A stretch of 64,000 nt of DNA, taken from NCBI RefSeq assembly GCF_035582795.1, contig NC_134373.1:42639173-42703172 (forward strand). Reading direction: 5' to 3'. The notes under the pieces are model-generated. The model ran no database searches and was not told where the DNA came from. It worked only from the letters and a program-made list of their open reading frames with translations. Position 1 is the stretch's first letter. Each line of letters begins with the position of its first letter. The translations under genes and the position numbers were made by a program. Source of the DNA: Mycteria americana. Taxonomy: Eukaryota; Chordata; Aves; Ciconiiformes; Ciconiidae. This document shows, piece after piece, positions 1 through 14,500 of the stretch.

Positions 1-3000
1 AAGTGCCCTGGGCTGCCGGCAGGAAGGAAAGGCTTGTATTAAGCTCACATTTTTTTTGCTGCATTTTAGCATTAACTAAATGTTTCGTATTTCATTCTTT
101 ACATGCATTTGCAGAGAGTTTTCCATGCCAGGAGCTCGCTCCCTCAAAGCTACAGGGTTGAATGCTCCTCTGGGATTAGGTCTGCGTTTGGCTGCAGCGG
201 CTGCTCCGTATATCCTACTTTCAGCAGCACAAAACCTGCAGGAGAACTCAATTACTAAAGAGTTCTCCCCCAGTCCGTTTTGTAAATCCTCTTGTGTGCT
301 ATTAGCTCCATGCAGAGGGCACAGCATCGCTGTACTCTGTTGTTAAACCAGCGCTTCTTCCTGTGCCCGGCATCTCTCTCCCCAGCTTGGCAGCAGGTGG
401 GAAGGCTGTGGAGACAGCAAACAGCGCGGAGGAGGAGCGCACGGGGAGGAGGAGGCCTCACGCTGCGCTCCAGCAACCTCTTCCAACCCGCACAGCCACA
501 GAACCAATGGGCCCCCCGGGGAGAACGGCCAGTCCTCCCCGCCCAAGGGACGAGCCAGCACAGCACCGTCTTTGGAGAAAGAGGCTGCCAGTGGCAACTG
601 GGGGTGGCAGAGGCCGTATATGCCCCAGTTCTCCCTCAGCCTTACGGAAGCACGAGCAATAAGTGCAGCCAAGCCTTTCTGAGACACGGCCAGGGAGGGG
701 CCACTGCGCTTGCTCCGTCCCCAGCCAGCGCAGGCTGTACTTTCCTGTATGGATGGAGGAGCTGAGCACCTCCACGTGGGGTACCCACGCTCGCCCTCCA
801 TCCCACTGAGGATTTACATGACCCTTCTGCTCAGAGTGATCTCCTAAAGGAGGATTTTTACCCAGCTCTACCAGCAATGCACAGCAGAATGAAAAGTGCA
901 AAATCCCAGATGCTCGCCTCTCTGCCCTCTCCTTGGAGGCCATTTCATGTACCTCCTCTCCAGAAACAGGGCCTGGAAGTCCTGGGCTCCTATTAAGTTC
1001 CTACTCCACTGCACATCTTTTCAGGGCATACTATGGGCAGGGAACTGCAGAGCGAGCACACTGTCATCACAGGCACAGCCAGGATTCAAGCTGTTTCTTG
1101 CTGACATTTGTATCTGTAACGCTCTTGAGCTGCAGTCCTGCTGCCCTAGCACAGCCCCTTCCATATCTCTCTATACAGCAGCTCTTCTGTCGGTCTCAAA
1201 GTTGGGAAAGAGCTGTGCAAGCCACACTACTGAAACACGAATAAATTACCAAATTAGTAAGAGGCACCAAATAAGTGAGAGGCAAAAAAAACTGCTGAGC
1301 CTTAGGGAGGAACGACTCCTCTTCCTCCCCCTGGCCCATCATCCCAAAGCAGCGACCAGCGGGGTGCTGCTCGTGCAGCTTGGCCAACTCCCCCCGATCT
1401 GACAGGAAGAACGATAACAGCAGCTGCTGAACGAGAGAAAACCGGAGAAGAGCAGGATCTGGCTTGGTCCCCCTGGCAGCCGTAGCTCCTCTCCAGCAGA
1501 TCCTCTCGCAGCCAGGCTCTGTGTCAGCAGCACTGTTGCAATTCAGAGCAAAGGCAGAGAGGGACTTGCTCTAGGAGAAAGGAGCAAAATAAAATGAACG
1601 CAAAAAAACCCACAAACGCCTCTAGGATCTCCGGAGGCTGCAGCACGTATCCAGCCAGGCAGGCAGGCAGCCACTTGGGAAACCACTTTGCTGATATCCT
1701 TCCTGAAACAGTTTGATGGGGGAAAGCTGGTTAATCTTCCAGCTGCTGGGAAGTAGCTTTTTTTTATTTTTGTAAGTAATGTAGCAACTGCAGTTGGGTT
1801 AAGAGGCAATACAACCGAAGGGAGGAATTATTTAATGGCTGGAAGAAATGAGCAGGAATCAGGACTTTTGGGCTGCACTTCCCTGAAATACATTAGTCTA
1901 GCTCCACTGAAACCTAGGCTCTCATTTGGGTTTTATCCCTCAGTTCAGTCCTAGCCCCAAATTTCAGAGTTAATGGGCATATGTAATTTCTATTTAGTCC
2001 AGAGAGATTTGAAAACATTCAGCAAAATGAGCCTGAAAAGCAGGCTGTAATGCCTTTGGACATACCTCTCCACAGATCAGTTTTCAGCAAAACAACACTG
2101 CAGTGTTTTTATTTATTTACATTGTTGTGGTTGTTACTCTGAGGCTACAGACTAGGATTTCTTTATCTGTAAGAGATCAGACCATCTAGAAGAAAGGTAG
2201 CCTAGGTTTATTAATATTTTTTGGTTGGGGAATGTAAATATTCAGTTCTGGTGCCAAACAGATCTCACCTATCTTTTATAAGTTACATTCTTGCTTACAA
2301 AGGAAAACACAAAATATCTGAGCAAAGTTACATTCCTTTGAATGTATTTTCCCACTTAGCAGATATCACTTGCACGCAGAGAACCAGAATGAGAAATCTT
2401 GCAAACAGAAGCTTCCTCCTGCAGACCACAAAAGGTGTATAGAAGTATGATGGTTTTGTGTGTTATACCCAGGCATCTTAGAAACAGAGGTTAGTACTGA
2501 ACATATTACATATTAAAATGACTGTTACAATCATCCCTTAGATAGCATGACTATAACTTTAAACTTGGTCAACAGCAGGGACACACTTGGCCTGAGGTAG
2601 TCAAAGACCCAGGACATTATGATCTTAAAACATATAAAGCCAATGGCTAAGGATCAACCTGAGTATTTTGAACCTGGGGCTGTACCCACAAGGAAATATT
2701 TGACGTAGTAACCTTCTTCTGGACCACTCTCAACTAGTAACAACATAGTTGCAAAGCCCTCATCCTGCAACTGTTTATTTCAGTAGTATGCCATTTTTTT
2801 TTCCTATCTTCCAAATGTTTATAGTCCAGTGACTGGGAGGCATAACACCTCTTTCGTGAAGCACAGTGCTTTACAGGTGAAACACATTGAAATATATGTA
2901 ACTTCAAAGTTGTCAACTGAACACTTCTGCCATGCTGGTGCAGCTTTATCTGCAGAGTACATAATATAGCTCCAGCCACAACTTCCCTTTCTCAAAAAAC

Positions 3001-6000
3001 AGTATTGGAAAATGAGAGGCTCAGAAAGAACAAGAATAATAACCAAAGATATCAAGGAAGTATTTGGACAGAGAGAGACCAAAGTTACAGAGAAATTGCT
3101 TTCTCAAGGGCTGGGGGGGTACATAATTCAAAACTCTGTGTACAAATTCCCGCACAACATAAGCCTATACAGTAACTGAAGGAGCTAGGAGGGTAGTATG
3201 GGACACCTCATTTAAAAATAAGATGGAAAGGTTTTACAATGAAATGGAAAGGGGCAAATTTGATTCTAAGCCAACAAAAAGAAAACATTTGTATGCGATA
3301 TATTCAGAACAGAGTAGTGCAGCTAAAAAATTTAACAAGGTTCTTAAATATTATAATAGATAAAACATCTTCAGCATAGTTATAACTAGTGGCAGCACCA
3401 GTGCTAGAAATGACATCCACTAGCAAGTTTCAAAGCCTAAGTCAACTTCTTAATTCTGTTCAGCAAAACAACTTCTATGTATCCACCACCACTCTCTGAA
3501 TTTTAAATGTATAACAGCAAATATTCCAGTCTGCGACTCTTTTCCTCTCTTACACTCCCACTCATACTGTATGTTTACATATAGTAGACCTAACCTATTA
3601 AAGGGAAAGATTACTTAATGCATTCCTGAAATTAATCCATTCTAGGGTGTAATGCAATTGCTACTCAACAATGTACTAAAACACTTCCTACCACTCTACT
3701 CCTGGGCACAGTAAGTAAAAAATAACTGATAACTGAAACTAGCCTGTAAAAATGTAGGGAGGCAAAATATAATTCATTTATCTGTTTTTCCATCTGTCAA
3801 TATCCTGTTCACTTTCTAATATGAGATCGATTACAAGCGCAAAGTTTCAATATTCTTGTTTTATGGTGTGCAAAACCATCCTGAGAACATTCTAACTAGA
3901 ATAAGCACTACACTAGGGAAAAGCTACTTCTCATATCTTGTCAGAAACTTTGAAAACAAATATACTGACAAATAATTTTGCCCACTTTTTTTTTTTTTTT
4001 AAACAGACACTTCAGTAAGTATACTTTATTACAACTGCGTACCAGTAAGGTAATTTTGCATAAAGAACAAGAGCTCCTGTGAGGTGAGAGACTGCTATTG
4101 TCCCTGATCCACTGGTAGGCACACATGTAAAATGACATCAGGTATCTCTGCTAAGCAGCTTTCTTGCAGGGCCAGATCAATTCCCTTGTCTCCTCACGCT
4201 CTGTTATGAGGAAACGAAGTGGTGATAGGGACTTTGCAAGAAAAAAAATCAACGATGAACAAAGTTAGTCTCTTTACCCACCAGATGACTTGACCGTCTT
4301 ACCCCGGGCTCCCGCTTGTTTACTCTCCTTTCGGTACTGACCTACAGCAGATAGTGCTTGCCACTTGCTTGCTTCTGGCTAGGTCAAGCAGTCTTTCATT
4401 AGCCCAGAAGGTAGTCCTGGCTGGCTGGGAGGCCTGAGAGACATGTTAGGAACACATCATGTCCCACCTCTGGGTCTTGGCAGTCTTTGCCTGGAAATCC
4501 TGAAATACTGTACAGTCATACAGTAATGGCGTGGGTGCCATTCAGCAGGACAAAGAAGACATCCTCACTAGTAAGGGAACTTGCATGTCCCCCAGATCTG
4601 ACTCATTCTGGTATTCAGACATGGAAAGAGTGATGGAGAGGCCTTTTTCCCCGGGGTTGAAACTTTTTTCTGCATGTGCGAAGACCAGTGTCCCAGTTCT
4701 CAAAGGCTGAACTGGAATACCACAGGGAGACGGTCTGACCCTCCATGCATTGGTCCCAGCACCAGACTCGACAGAGCAGCTGACACCTCAGCCAGGTAAG
4801 GGGAGTCCATGCACAGCAGCAGATGCAGTTTTCTGCTCGTCAGCAGGGAGAGCGTACACCAGGAGGAAGCAGGATGATTTATTCTAGGTGCAGCACCAGT
4901 GTTTAAGGCACACTTGATGCTGCAGATCATGCGCATGCTGGTAGCTTCGTCGTGTTCCCACATGGGACAAACCTTTCATGAATCTAGCTTGAGTCAACAG
5001 CAAGGATTGCCTTGGTGGAGGCAGGATGAGTACCATCACAGCCTGCTGAATCACAGGTACTTCTTTTCCTAGCTTGGTGTCACTTGGAGATGTATTTCTG
5101 TGGTATTTGTCACTCCTGGAGTGCGGTGGGTTTATTCGTGAGCTTTCATCACACCGTTTAGGACAGAGCCCTTGGTACCAGGAGCTGGTGCTAGGTCGCA
5201 CACCAAAGCAGCCTTTGCTGACAAAGGCAGGGCTAGCTGCCACCGGATTTTTTTCCTTGGTGAGATTTGCTCTGCATTGGTCATAATTGAAACTTCTCTG
5301 CCCAGGAATGATGCTGGGGCTTGTTTTGTCAGAACTTCATGAGATCAGCACTAATTGTTCTGGAAAATAAAATTTTATCATGGTATCTCATGCCCTGTAT
5401 ACCTTAGCAGAGATTAACTGATGATTTGTCAGAATACATAAGTTTTCCCAGGCAAAAGAGAGATACGTTCTTCAGAGGATACACCAATCACAGAAGGAAC
5501 ATGGCTTAAAAATACTGTCAAGAAATCCTGCGTGGAAATAAGAAGTTTGTAATGAAGCAGAAAAGGGGGGTAACCATTAGAAACATGATTTTATTCACAG
5601 GGTTCTTATGATAAGAGATTAAAGGATGCAAGGTTCTGAAAAAGTTTAGTTTGAACTAATAGGCCAGAGGTTTTCAAGTTGTACCCAGCTCCATGGGCAG
5701 GAAGGGGGAAGGGGGAGGCCACCTCACCCTACAGCTTGTCCCATCGGGGCGAGAGGTGCAAAGGGCTCATTTATGGCCATAACAGACAAGGCTATTAAAA
5801 AAAAAAAAAGTCGTCCAACCTCATACACACCAAGAGCACCTAGTACAGCATCTACAGCAACACATTTTCAAAGAAAACATGACATTTATGATAATGGAAT
5901 CACTAACTGTGGTGCCATTGTACCAAGGACAAACAGCCCACGGGAGGAAGCAGAAAGTGCAAGTGAGCTGAGCAGCCAGAGAGTCGATTTGCAGGGAAAT

Positions 6001-6647
6001 GTCCCAGCACGGAAAAAAAAAACCAAGAGAGGACTCACAGAGAAAATGTATTTGGTATAAGCAGAATTATCTCAAAATAGAAAGGCTTGCGAAGTTTTAT
6101 ATGAAGTGTTAGCAGCTCGTTCAAACATGCACTTCACCACTTCGGTACTCAGCAAAATGATAGGGAGTATTTTTTCCTCATGATTTCTTCCATGTCGCTG
6201 TAATAAATCAAATCACTGCCAGGCTGCATTCCCCACGCTGGTGAAACAGCGCAACCAAATAGCTCCATCTCTGTAACTTATATAGCCTTTATACTACCTG
6301 ACTTTTTAGGAAAAAAAAACAAAGCAGAAGAGCAGCCCCTTGTCCTCCTCCCCCAGGGTTTTCTTCCTTTTCTATGCCCTTGTGAAAACCCTCACAGCCC
6401 TGAGGAGCAGAGTAGACCCTGTAGCCCACCACTGCTCCTTCTGAGCCCTTTCCTCAAAACACTTAAACCCCCTTCTGACACGGCTAGCTTTAGAGAGAAA
6501 GAGAAAATGCAGATTAACATCCGTGGGGCAGATCTGTGCCGTGGGGCAGATAAAGACAGACAGGCGGGCACAAGACAGTCACCAGAACTTGCAGTTGGAC
6601 AGAACCCCCGCCTTGCCTCCCTTTCTGCTCTGAAAGTCCTCCTTCAA
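1..6647. other. CACNB4 intron, left part
   Basis: By position this is the intron downstream of the beta-4a exon. The first 1.6 kb is GC-richer, the rest AT-rich. Only homopolymers at 3986-4000 and 5797-5809 stand out. I searched the minus strand for the shared exon (GSADSY..., SDVSLEED) and did not see it. Confidence 0.6.
3986..4000. repeat. T15 homopolymer
   Basis: Fifteen consecutive T in AT-rich intron. A similar A13 run is at 5797-5809. Confidence 0.95.
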
Positions 6648-6707
6648 TATTCACAGAGTAACAGAATAGCTGAGGTTGGAAGGGACCTCCTGAGCCCAAC
6701 CCCCCAT
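6648..6707 (-). mobile_element. Short CR1 3' fragment
   Basis: TCACAGAGTAACAGAATAGC followed by TGAGGTTGGAAGGGACCTCC and GAGCCCAACCCCCC matches the reverse complement of the 3' end of a CR1 LINE, more diverged than the copy at 39683. It runs straight into a TATG/CATA-rich simple repeat. Confidence 0.75.
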
Positions 6708-6751
6708 ATATACATATGTATGTATATACACATATGTATGTGTATATATAG
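6705..6751. repeat. TATG/CATA simple repeat
   Basis: Alternating purine-pyrimidine repeat made of CATATG and TATATA steps, largely self-complementary, abutting the CR1 fragment on its left. Confidence 0.85.
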
Positions 6752-6759
6752 ACACAAAC

Positions 6760-9700
6760 CCATCATCTGCCTAAAGTGAGTATGTTAGGAACTGAGCCAA
6801 GTTAAGGAAAGACAGAACCTTAGAGGAAGGGAAGGTAATGAAAGATGCAGGAGCAAGGAAGAGGAGGCCCCAAAGTTATTCAGCACACACAAAACTACCA
6901 CTGCCTACCTGTGCTTGGAGACGCTCCCCTCTAACCCACCCAGCTGCCCACATCTCCTCTCATTTTTCAAGAGCCGCTCTCTTGTATCTTTTTCCAGAGG
7001 AGAAATCCCTTCTGATGCCCAGTAACACAGAGAAAGATGGGCACAAACCAGTGCTCCAGCACATGAGCCAGTAAACTTTAATGGAGCAAGGGAGCTCCAG
7101 TCCAATCTTTCTTTTCTTTTCTTTGATTTATGAAACAAACAATGAAAAGTTCCCTCTAAGCCACGCTCCCGAACCGTTTCATACATAGACAATGTTACAT
7201 CAGGAGTGACTGGCAGGCAGCTCAATTCATTTGGCATGCACAAGTCCGTGACCTGAAAGTGTCATGACTGAAGAGAACAAGGATGCCCACCAGCAATGGA
7301 CCTCTCCCTCTGAAAGAGGAAAACTACCGGGCAAAGACAAAGGCCGTGCCTATTAGCAGGCTGTTAACTTCCTCACTGTGCTCTGTGCAGATGCACAAAC
7401 ATATTGCACCTGAACTTAAGTACATATTGAGGACAGGGAAAGAAGGAAGGGACATGGCAAAATGAGACACTCAAGAACTGAACACAGGTCACTGTCGGCA
7501 CGAAAATCAGCAACAAAGCACTGTGGAAAAATACAAACCAGGATCTGGCAAAAGTTTGCAAGCAAATCTTGACACCACCTGCAATCCCTGAAGAACTCAA
7601 CATTCAGCCAGCTAAACGACATTTTGAAATTAATTAATGGATTCCAAATGACCATGAACAGTTGTCAGGCTTGTCCTGTTTGTAAAGTAATCTGCATTTG
7701 TGTAAGTTGCTGATTTTTAAAACCAGGCTCTACTATCTCTGTAAATGCATACTCAATGGAAAAACATCTAACCGCTCAGTATCTCACAAGCAGAACATGT
7801 TTTAGGGAGATAGGGAAGCAAGCCATGACATCAACAAATCCTAGGTTAAGCTTCTCCCCTTGTTATTTATTATTCCTGTGATGTGTTCCTTCAGCACCAA
7901 GAGCCACATTCCTCCCTCCGATGCCCTTAAGCCCAGGGAAAGCCGTTTACACTTCCTAGCAGCAGCGTTTTCTTAAGCACTGAGAAATTTTTAAAGCAAT
8001 CTGCAATCCAGGATCAGCACATTTGTGAGAAGCCCTTGTCATTTCAGCTGCACTCCACAGTCATTCGAGAGTTCATCAGAAGGAATCCAAAAGCAGAAGT
8101 AAAGCCAAGGTTAATTACACACCTTAGTCCTTCACATGAACAACCAATATTACTAAACACACGCTATCCCAATCAGGTGAGCCCTTACTTGCAGTTGAAA
8201 TTGAAAACACACACAGTTAGCTATTCCTCATTATGTTTGTTTTGTTTAGATGACTTGAAGCTTTTTTTTTTTTTGCATTTTAATGTATTTTTGCTGAAAA
8301 AAAGAGTACCTCTATGGAAACAGCAGGTAGTAATTTATAGAACACATTTATGGTATTTACTGCAAGTTTTATTTGACTACCATACCATGAAATCACAACA
8401 TTACATTTAACAAACAGAAGATCTGAGTCAGACAGAAAACTATTTTCATGTGAGCACAAAACATTAGACATGGTAAGAATAGCTAATGTTGTAGTAGTAC
8501 TAGGACTTTGGAAATTTTAGTAGGAAAAACCTAAGCAAAAACACCCAAGCAAACCCTGCCCAGAACAGAAAACAAGCTAACTTTCCAACCCCTGTCAGAC
8601 AGCCCTTTATACAAAAGAAAAATGTTAGGCAGATGATGATTCATTAGTCGAGGCAATCTATTAAGAACTAATGGAAATGAAAACACATTTGAAACTGTCA
8701 AAAACACACAAACGCTTTGACAGTGTAAAAGCCAAATCTCCATGACAATTCAGAAGATTTAATGGGCAGAAAATAATCTTTTATCAGAAATTATCGAATA
8801 TGTTCCCAGTCAAGACAGACTTTAGTGCACACTTGAAACCAAGAATCCTACATAAACAAATGGCAAGTAGATAACTGGTAGCAGTTAGGCAAAGGATCCT
8901 GGAATGACGAGGTCCTGACATTACTCATCCTTTTTGGATTAAACATTAGAAAACTTTACTAATTCAAATGGAGAAACAAAGAACAGCTATGCTTGAAGAG
9001 AAGCCCAGTGTCATCAACAAACGAATGGCACTGCAAACACTGTTCTCTCAGTTCACTTACACATCCCAGGTCTCTCCGAGGAGTAACAGAAAGGGAATCC
9101 AGTCACCTCCTACTGATGATCAGCCCCCCAACTGGGGATCTTACGAGACCACCCACCTGCTGTTTTATAAAAGCAGACCTTCCAAAGAAGGACAGCTTCA
9201 ACAGTCTTCATCTCACTTCCCTTCGTGTCACCAACCAGGAAGAAAGCTCAACATCTCACAGACAGCCTGTACGGCTGGGTACTCAGCATGTTCCCTGTGC
9301 AGTCTTACCCTATAATTAATTTTACCTATAAACCAAGCAAAGACTTTGCAAGTATGAAAACTCCTCTGTGTACTGTAAAGAGGGTGTTTATCACCAAGCT
9401 TTCCACCACCAGAGAATCCCGCTGGCAAGCATGCTGGAAAAAAGAAAAATGCATTCACTCTCACTAGCAGCCGTCATCCCTGCCTGCAAAATCCATCAAG
9501 CCATATAAAACGGCAATCAGATCTAGACTACCAACTTTCAATCTTCAGCTTGAAAATTTCAGAAGGGAGCTGTGGAAATGATGCACCCAATAACCACTGA
9601 AACCCTTCTAACCCCATTGAAAGCCCCAGGTTTTATTTGACAGCTGTATGAAGCTTTCTGCTTGGTCTCAGTGGCCCGTTGTACAAAGGTGTTCTATAAA

Positions 9701-10148
9701 ATGACTTGGGTATTATGAAACTCTCTACAGTAACTGGCTCTGGGATAGCAGAAAGAGATGACAAACACTGTAGGCACAGAGAACAAATTTCAGAAGAGAG
9801 TGCAAGCGAACACCTGTCACTGCAGCCCCAGCGTACATGCTCTGTGGGCACCGCTCCTTCCCAGGACAGCCTGTCCGGCCTCTCTCCTTTGAGAGGGGTA
9901 AGAAACCAGCATACGCCAGCTGCCACTTTAAATATATTTGCTGTGTAAACAGTGGACTGATGTTTTGGGTGCAACTTCTGCATGGATCTACACTTATTGC
10001 AAGCAATACTACAGAACAGTTTACAAGGAAACGGAATGCAACACGTCTTTAAAATTACACTAACTGGAAGAGTTTTGTAGTATAATCACCAAAGAGACAG
10101 GATGAAAAACACTTCTAAATACACATTTTGTTTATTTCTTATCCTCAA
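6760..10148. other. CACNB4 intron, nothing recognised
   Basis: Ordinary AT-rich sequence with open frames of at most about 125 codons, none resembling a known family. Confidence 0.6.
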
Positions 10149-10175
10149 CCTATGACAACTGCGATGATGTATAGA

Positions 10176-10267
10176 GCAAGCAAAGACCACCCTCCCTTCT
10201 CCTTCAGAGATCAGAGAGGTACCATACAGAAATCCAATCAATATTTGGATATGAACTTCCCTACCAA
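10176..10267. repeat. 92-bp direct repeat, copy A
   Basis: Pairs with 11434-11525 in the same orientation without gaps. Ten of 92 positions differ, and all ten are transitions. A shared 20-base block (CAGAAATCCAATCAATATTT) is intact. A looser match extends left to about 10149. Not recognised as a named family. Confidence 0.85.
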
Positions 10268-11433
10268 GGTTTGTGTTTCTATAATCATGGTTTTCTACTT
10301 AAGCAGCATCCAGAGACCTTCTTGTCTCAGTTGCCATGAGAAAAAGCGTACACTAGCAACAGAAGGAATGACTGGTGTGAGGAGTAATGTCACCGAACTG
10401 GAGAAAGGGAGCAGAGGACACTATCCTCTGAACACTGACACTGACCATTTGCACGGTGAATAAAACATGTTTTTCTACTCTTCCCGTCACCTCTTTCCTA
10501 AAAATTCTCAGCAATGCTCTCTCAAGAATTATATGCAGTAACTGGAAACAAAACCTACAGATCAGCATGGTTTTTACACAGATGTCACATCCAACTTTTG
10601 CACAGTGGACTGAATGCCCGGTGCTACCGCTCTGCATCACAGCACTCTCCTTTCTGGCTCCTGTAGTGTACACATGATGTCATCAAGTTGTGGTAATACC
10701 ACAATCTGGTACCACTGGTTAACAATACACTGGCATGACTCCAGGCAGGGCTTTCTACCCTAATGCATGACCTAAAGCCACTAACATTGCAGATGAAATT
10801 CATACCTATCACCACACATATTGCCAGTATGATAACGCTATACGCTGTAATTATATGCTGTATATCACATTGCCAGTCACTATTTCCCAACTCCCTGCTA
10901 CAGCTCTGATGTTCCAGGGCTGTAGAAACTCTTACAGAGTCTAGGCAGGCTTCTGCATACACAGTCTTTCTCACTGCCCTTTTTACAGCAAACTCTGAAC
11001 ATTAGCTCCCAGGGTCAGTCTCAAGGGTGTTCAGTTCCTATAAACACCAAAGGACTTTTGGAATCTGAAATGCTTTTGTGGATCTGGGCATGAATCCCAC
11101 TGAAAGCATTTATCTAATTCTTGGTGACAGAGTTTGAACTTGCATAATACCTTTGATAGAAGCACATCATCCTGGCTTACAAACCAGTAAAGAAGAAGTC
11201 CTGCTTCTCTGGTGCACCAAGAGAGCCTCCTCCAGTACTGGCAGCAGGAGGCAGGCTGTGGATGCGAAGAGCCTGAGGGAAACCAGAACAGGGTGGAATG
11301 CAGGCCAAATGGCTACGAGAAGTCAAGAAAAGAAGGTGCATATACAGCTTTGGAGATGGAGACTATGCTGGAGAAAAAGCGAATGGGTAAAAGCAGTTAA
11401 CAAAAAGACCTATAACAAAAAGAGATGTGTAGG

Positions 11434-11525
11434 GCAAGCGAAGACCACCTTTCCTCCTCCTCTAGAGATCAGAGAGGTGCCACACAGAAATCCAATCAAT
11501 ATTTAAATATGAACTTCCCTACCAA
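11434..11525. repeat. 92-bp direct repeat, copy B
   Basis: Second copy of the repeat at 10176-10267, 1258 bp downstream, with a looser match extending left to about 11409. Flanks beyond the matched part are unrelated, so this is not the remains of a longer tandem duplication. Confidence 0.85.
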
Positions 11526-14500
11526 AAAGACAGGCAGAAGATGAAGGCATAAATTAAATGCCATCTTAAATGACTTGAACACAAGGAGGAAGAAGATGAC
11601 CTGAATGGGAAACACTGGCATTATTAAGCAGAAAGGCACGCGGAGCGAGTGCTGCAGGCTGTCACCGGCTCCGGCTGAGCAGTGACGCTGCACAGCACCC
11701 TCACTTCCACACAGGCACCATCACGGCCATGCAACAGGGGCTTCTCGCCCAAGCCGGCTCCCCAGCCCTGCCCACACCAGGCACTTGCTAATCCCATGCC
11801 AGGCCACCCCGTGCTCTCTGTCTGCTCCTTCGCCTGATGCATGACCAAGCTGAACTTCTAAGCACCTATCCAAAGGCAGCTATTTCCAACAGCCCTGATA
11901 AGCGATTCAAGTGCACAAGATAAAGCCTCTCGCGTGTTGACAAGCATTAAACTTACACCTTGTGAGAAGCGAGGAAAGCCATTTCACATGCTCAGGTGTT
12001 GCTCTGAGTGCTTTGGAGGTATAAATATAAACAAACAATCTAAAAGGGACCAGTCTGATAGCTCTGCAGGTGCAAAAAGGGTGACACTTACTTGCAGCGG
12101 GTGTCATTTCCCATCATTTACTGGGGCTGGAAAGGACTCCGCATTGGAGGGTACTTGTTGCTAACTCCTGGACAGAATTTTTCAATTAAATGCTGTTCTA
12201 ATGGAAAATGTAATTTTACAGAAAATGCCATTTCTTATGGGAAGATTTCATTGAAGTTTGTTTCTGAAAAAGATGGAGCCTTTACTGAAACCGAAGAGCA
12301 CTGGGAAATTCTGGACTGACATGTCAAGCAGCATTCAGATCTTTCCCCACCATAAGTAGACACACACCTATTCGTTCACAACTGTGAAGGTAAAACAGTA
12401 TTATTTGCTTACCCAATGGACCCCTCTGTCTTAAGCCCCCTGTGCTAATGGGTTTTTATGTCCTATTCTCTTGTTATCAAGACTGTAAGACATACGTCCC
12501 TACAAGGCAAACAAGCTTTCATTCCCAAAAGGGTGACCCTGTTTAGAACTACCCAAAGAACTAAAAAAAACACCCCAAAATCACAGGGCAGGGCAACAAA
12601 CAAGGTAAAAGTCCCCAGTGGGAAGACGTTTCTCCCTACGGTCATGCACCTTCCATCACCTGAAAGCCTGCACTTTTTGTGTTCATTACAAGGGCACTTA
12701 TGCCCGCAAAAGTTGTTTGCTTCCATCTCCCTGCACCTCTTTTCTTCAATGTGGCAACTACTTTTTGTCTACAATCACTGGTAGGGTTTTTCAGCTTCAA
12801 CAGTGTAATTTTCCTCCTCCAAAAAGCCTCACACTAGCTAGTGCATCATCTACTTCACATTAATCATCACAGCTGGTAATGGATTGTAATACCCATGCAC
12901 ATACTCAACGCATTTCTGTATATATATACAGAAATAAAAATATGTATTTTTGCATATATTTTATATATATGCAAACATACAAACACATTATAATAATAGC
13001 TTCAATTACAAAAATCATCTATATCTCTGTTTACTGTTAAAAATTGTCATGTTTGTTCCTGGTTTTAACAGGAAAATTTCACTTGCACACTTCTCCTAGA
13101 GTGCTCTCTTATCAGTTAATCTGTATATTATCTACCAGAAGAGATTAGGTATAAATTCAGTACATAGCTCAGCTTCCCTGTCTTTAAATGCTGTGATTTT
13201 ATAGTACCTTTCCAAAAGTGAGCATGTTTACTCTGTGTAAGTGCCATACACTGATCATTCACCTTTTCCTCCAATGCAAATTAAAATCTGATATGTACAC
13301 ATAGGACTTATAATGGGCACAGTTTTATTACTGAAAAAAACCTCATCATGGATATTTGAAGTCACTGTGCCATTCAACTGATTTCTAACTGTAATACCCC
13401 CAGGTTAGCTTGAAGCAGTTCAGAGGCACTCAGCAACACACATCTATTTCAGTCTGGTGAGGACTGGCAAAGGTTAACCCTTGATCACAACTGCCGCTCT
13501 TCTCTGCTTTCATCGGTAAGGAACAGATTCACCGTGATAAACCCAGCCCACTAACTAGTCTCTTTACGTTGCAGGGACAAACCCCAAGAAAGGAGGGCAA
13601 GTGGATTTTTGTTTTGGTCCTGTCGTTAGAGCTAGGCACAGCTTTAGCTCCTACCGCATCTCCGCAGAAGTCCTGCTTGGGAGAGCGCCTAAAGTAAGCT
13701 CAGCAGCCACCCCGGTTAGGCTCACTCTGGAGCGGCTGCCTTCCGAGCTGAAGGTTGAGACAGACCTTCGGAGAGAATGCTGCTAGTCCACCGGGTTGCA
13801 ACAGCTTTCTGCTACTTTGGACAGGCACCAGGATTTCCTTCAGAGAAAATGCAGAGTGAACATGGTCCACGTGCAAAATAACAAAAACTGGGGTAAAAAA
13901 TAGAATGATTTGTTAGCTCTTATTTCTTGCCATGAATATTAGGCCACTACTATAGAAAACTGCTGTATGGATTTTATAAGGGAAAATGCCTACTTTAGGA
14001 AGATGTTACTGTACTAGAATGACTCATCTTGATACGGTTTATTTTATGCTAGAAGCATTGCAAGTAGCACAAGTCCTTGATCACATCTCCCTGTGCTTCA
14101 GGGAATGAAAAAGCATGTAGACCATACATGCTTGTAGTTCCTTCAGTTCCCCAGCTGCACAACATCTGGGCTAAGCCTTCCAGGTCCTAGAACCCAGAAC
14201 AATACAGAGGCCTTTTCTTTAGTCTTTGCATGCTCACAGTTATCTTCTCTTAACTGCAGGGAACCAGTTATTCTACCCTTGATTTGTTTTTCACTATATT
14301 AATTCTATTACGCTGGCTCTCTTTGGCTTGAAAGTAATACTCATATGACCCATCACGCTACCTGTTTGCCAGAATATTGCCTCAGCAGGCATTCTCAATT
14401 CATGAGTCAGAATCCAAAATAATAATAAGGTGTAATGTTTTAAGCAAGCGGTTCAGGAGCATAAAGCAAACACTTAGGGAATTTTATATACTTTGTGCCT

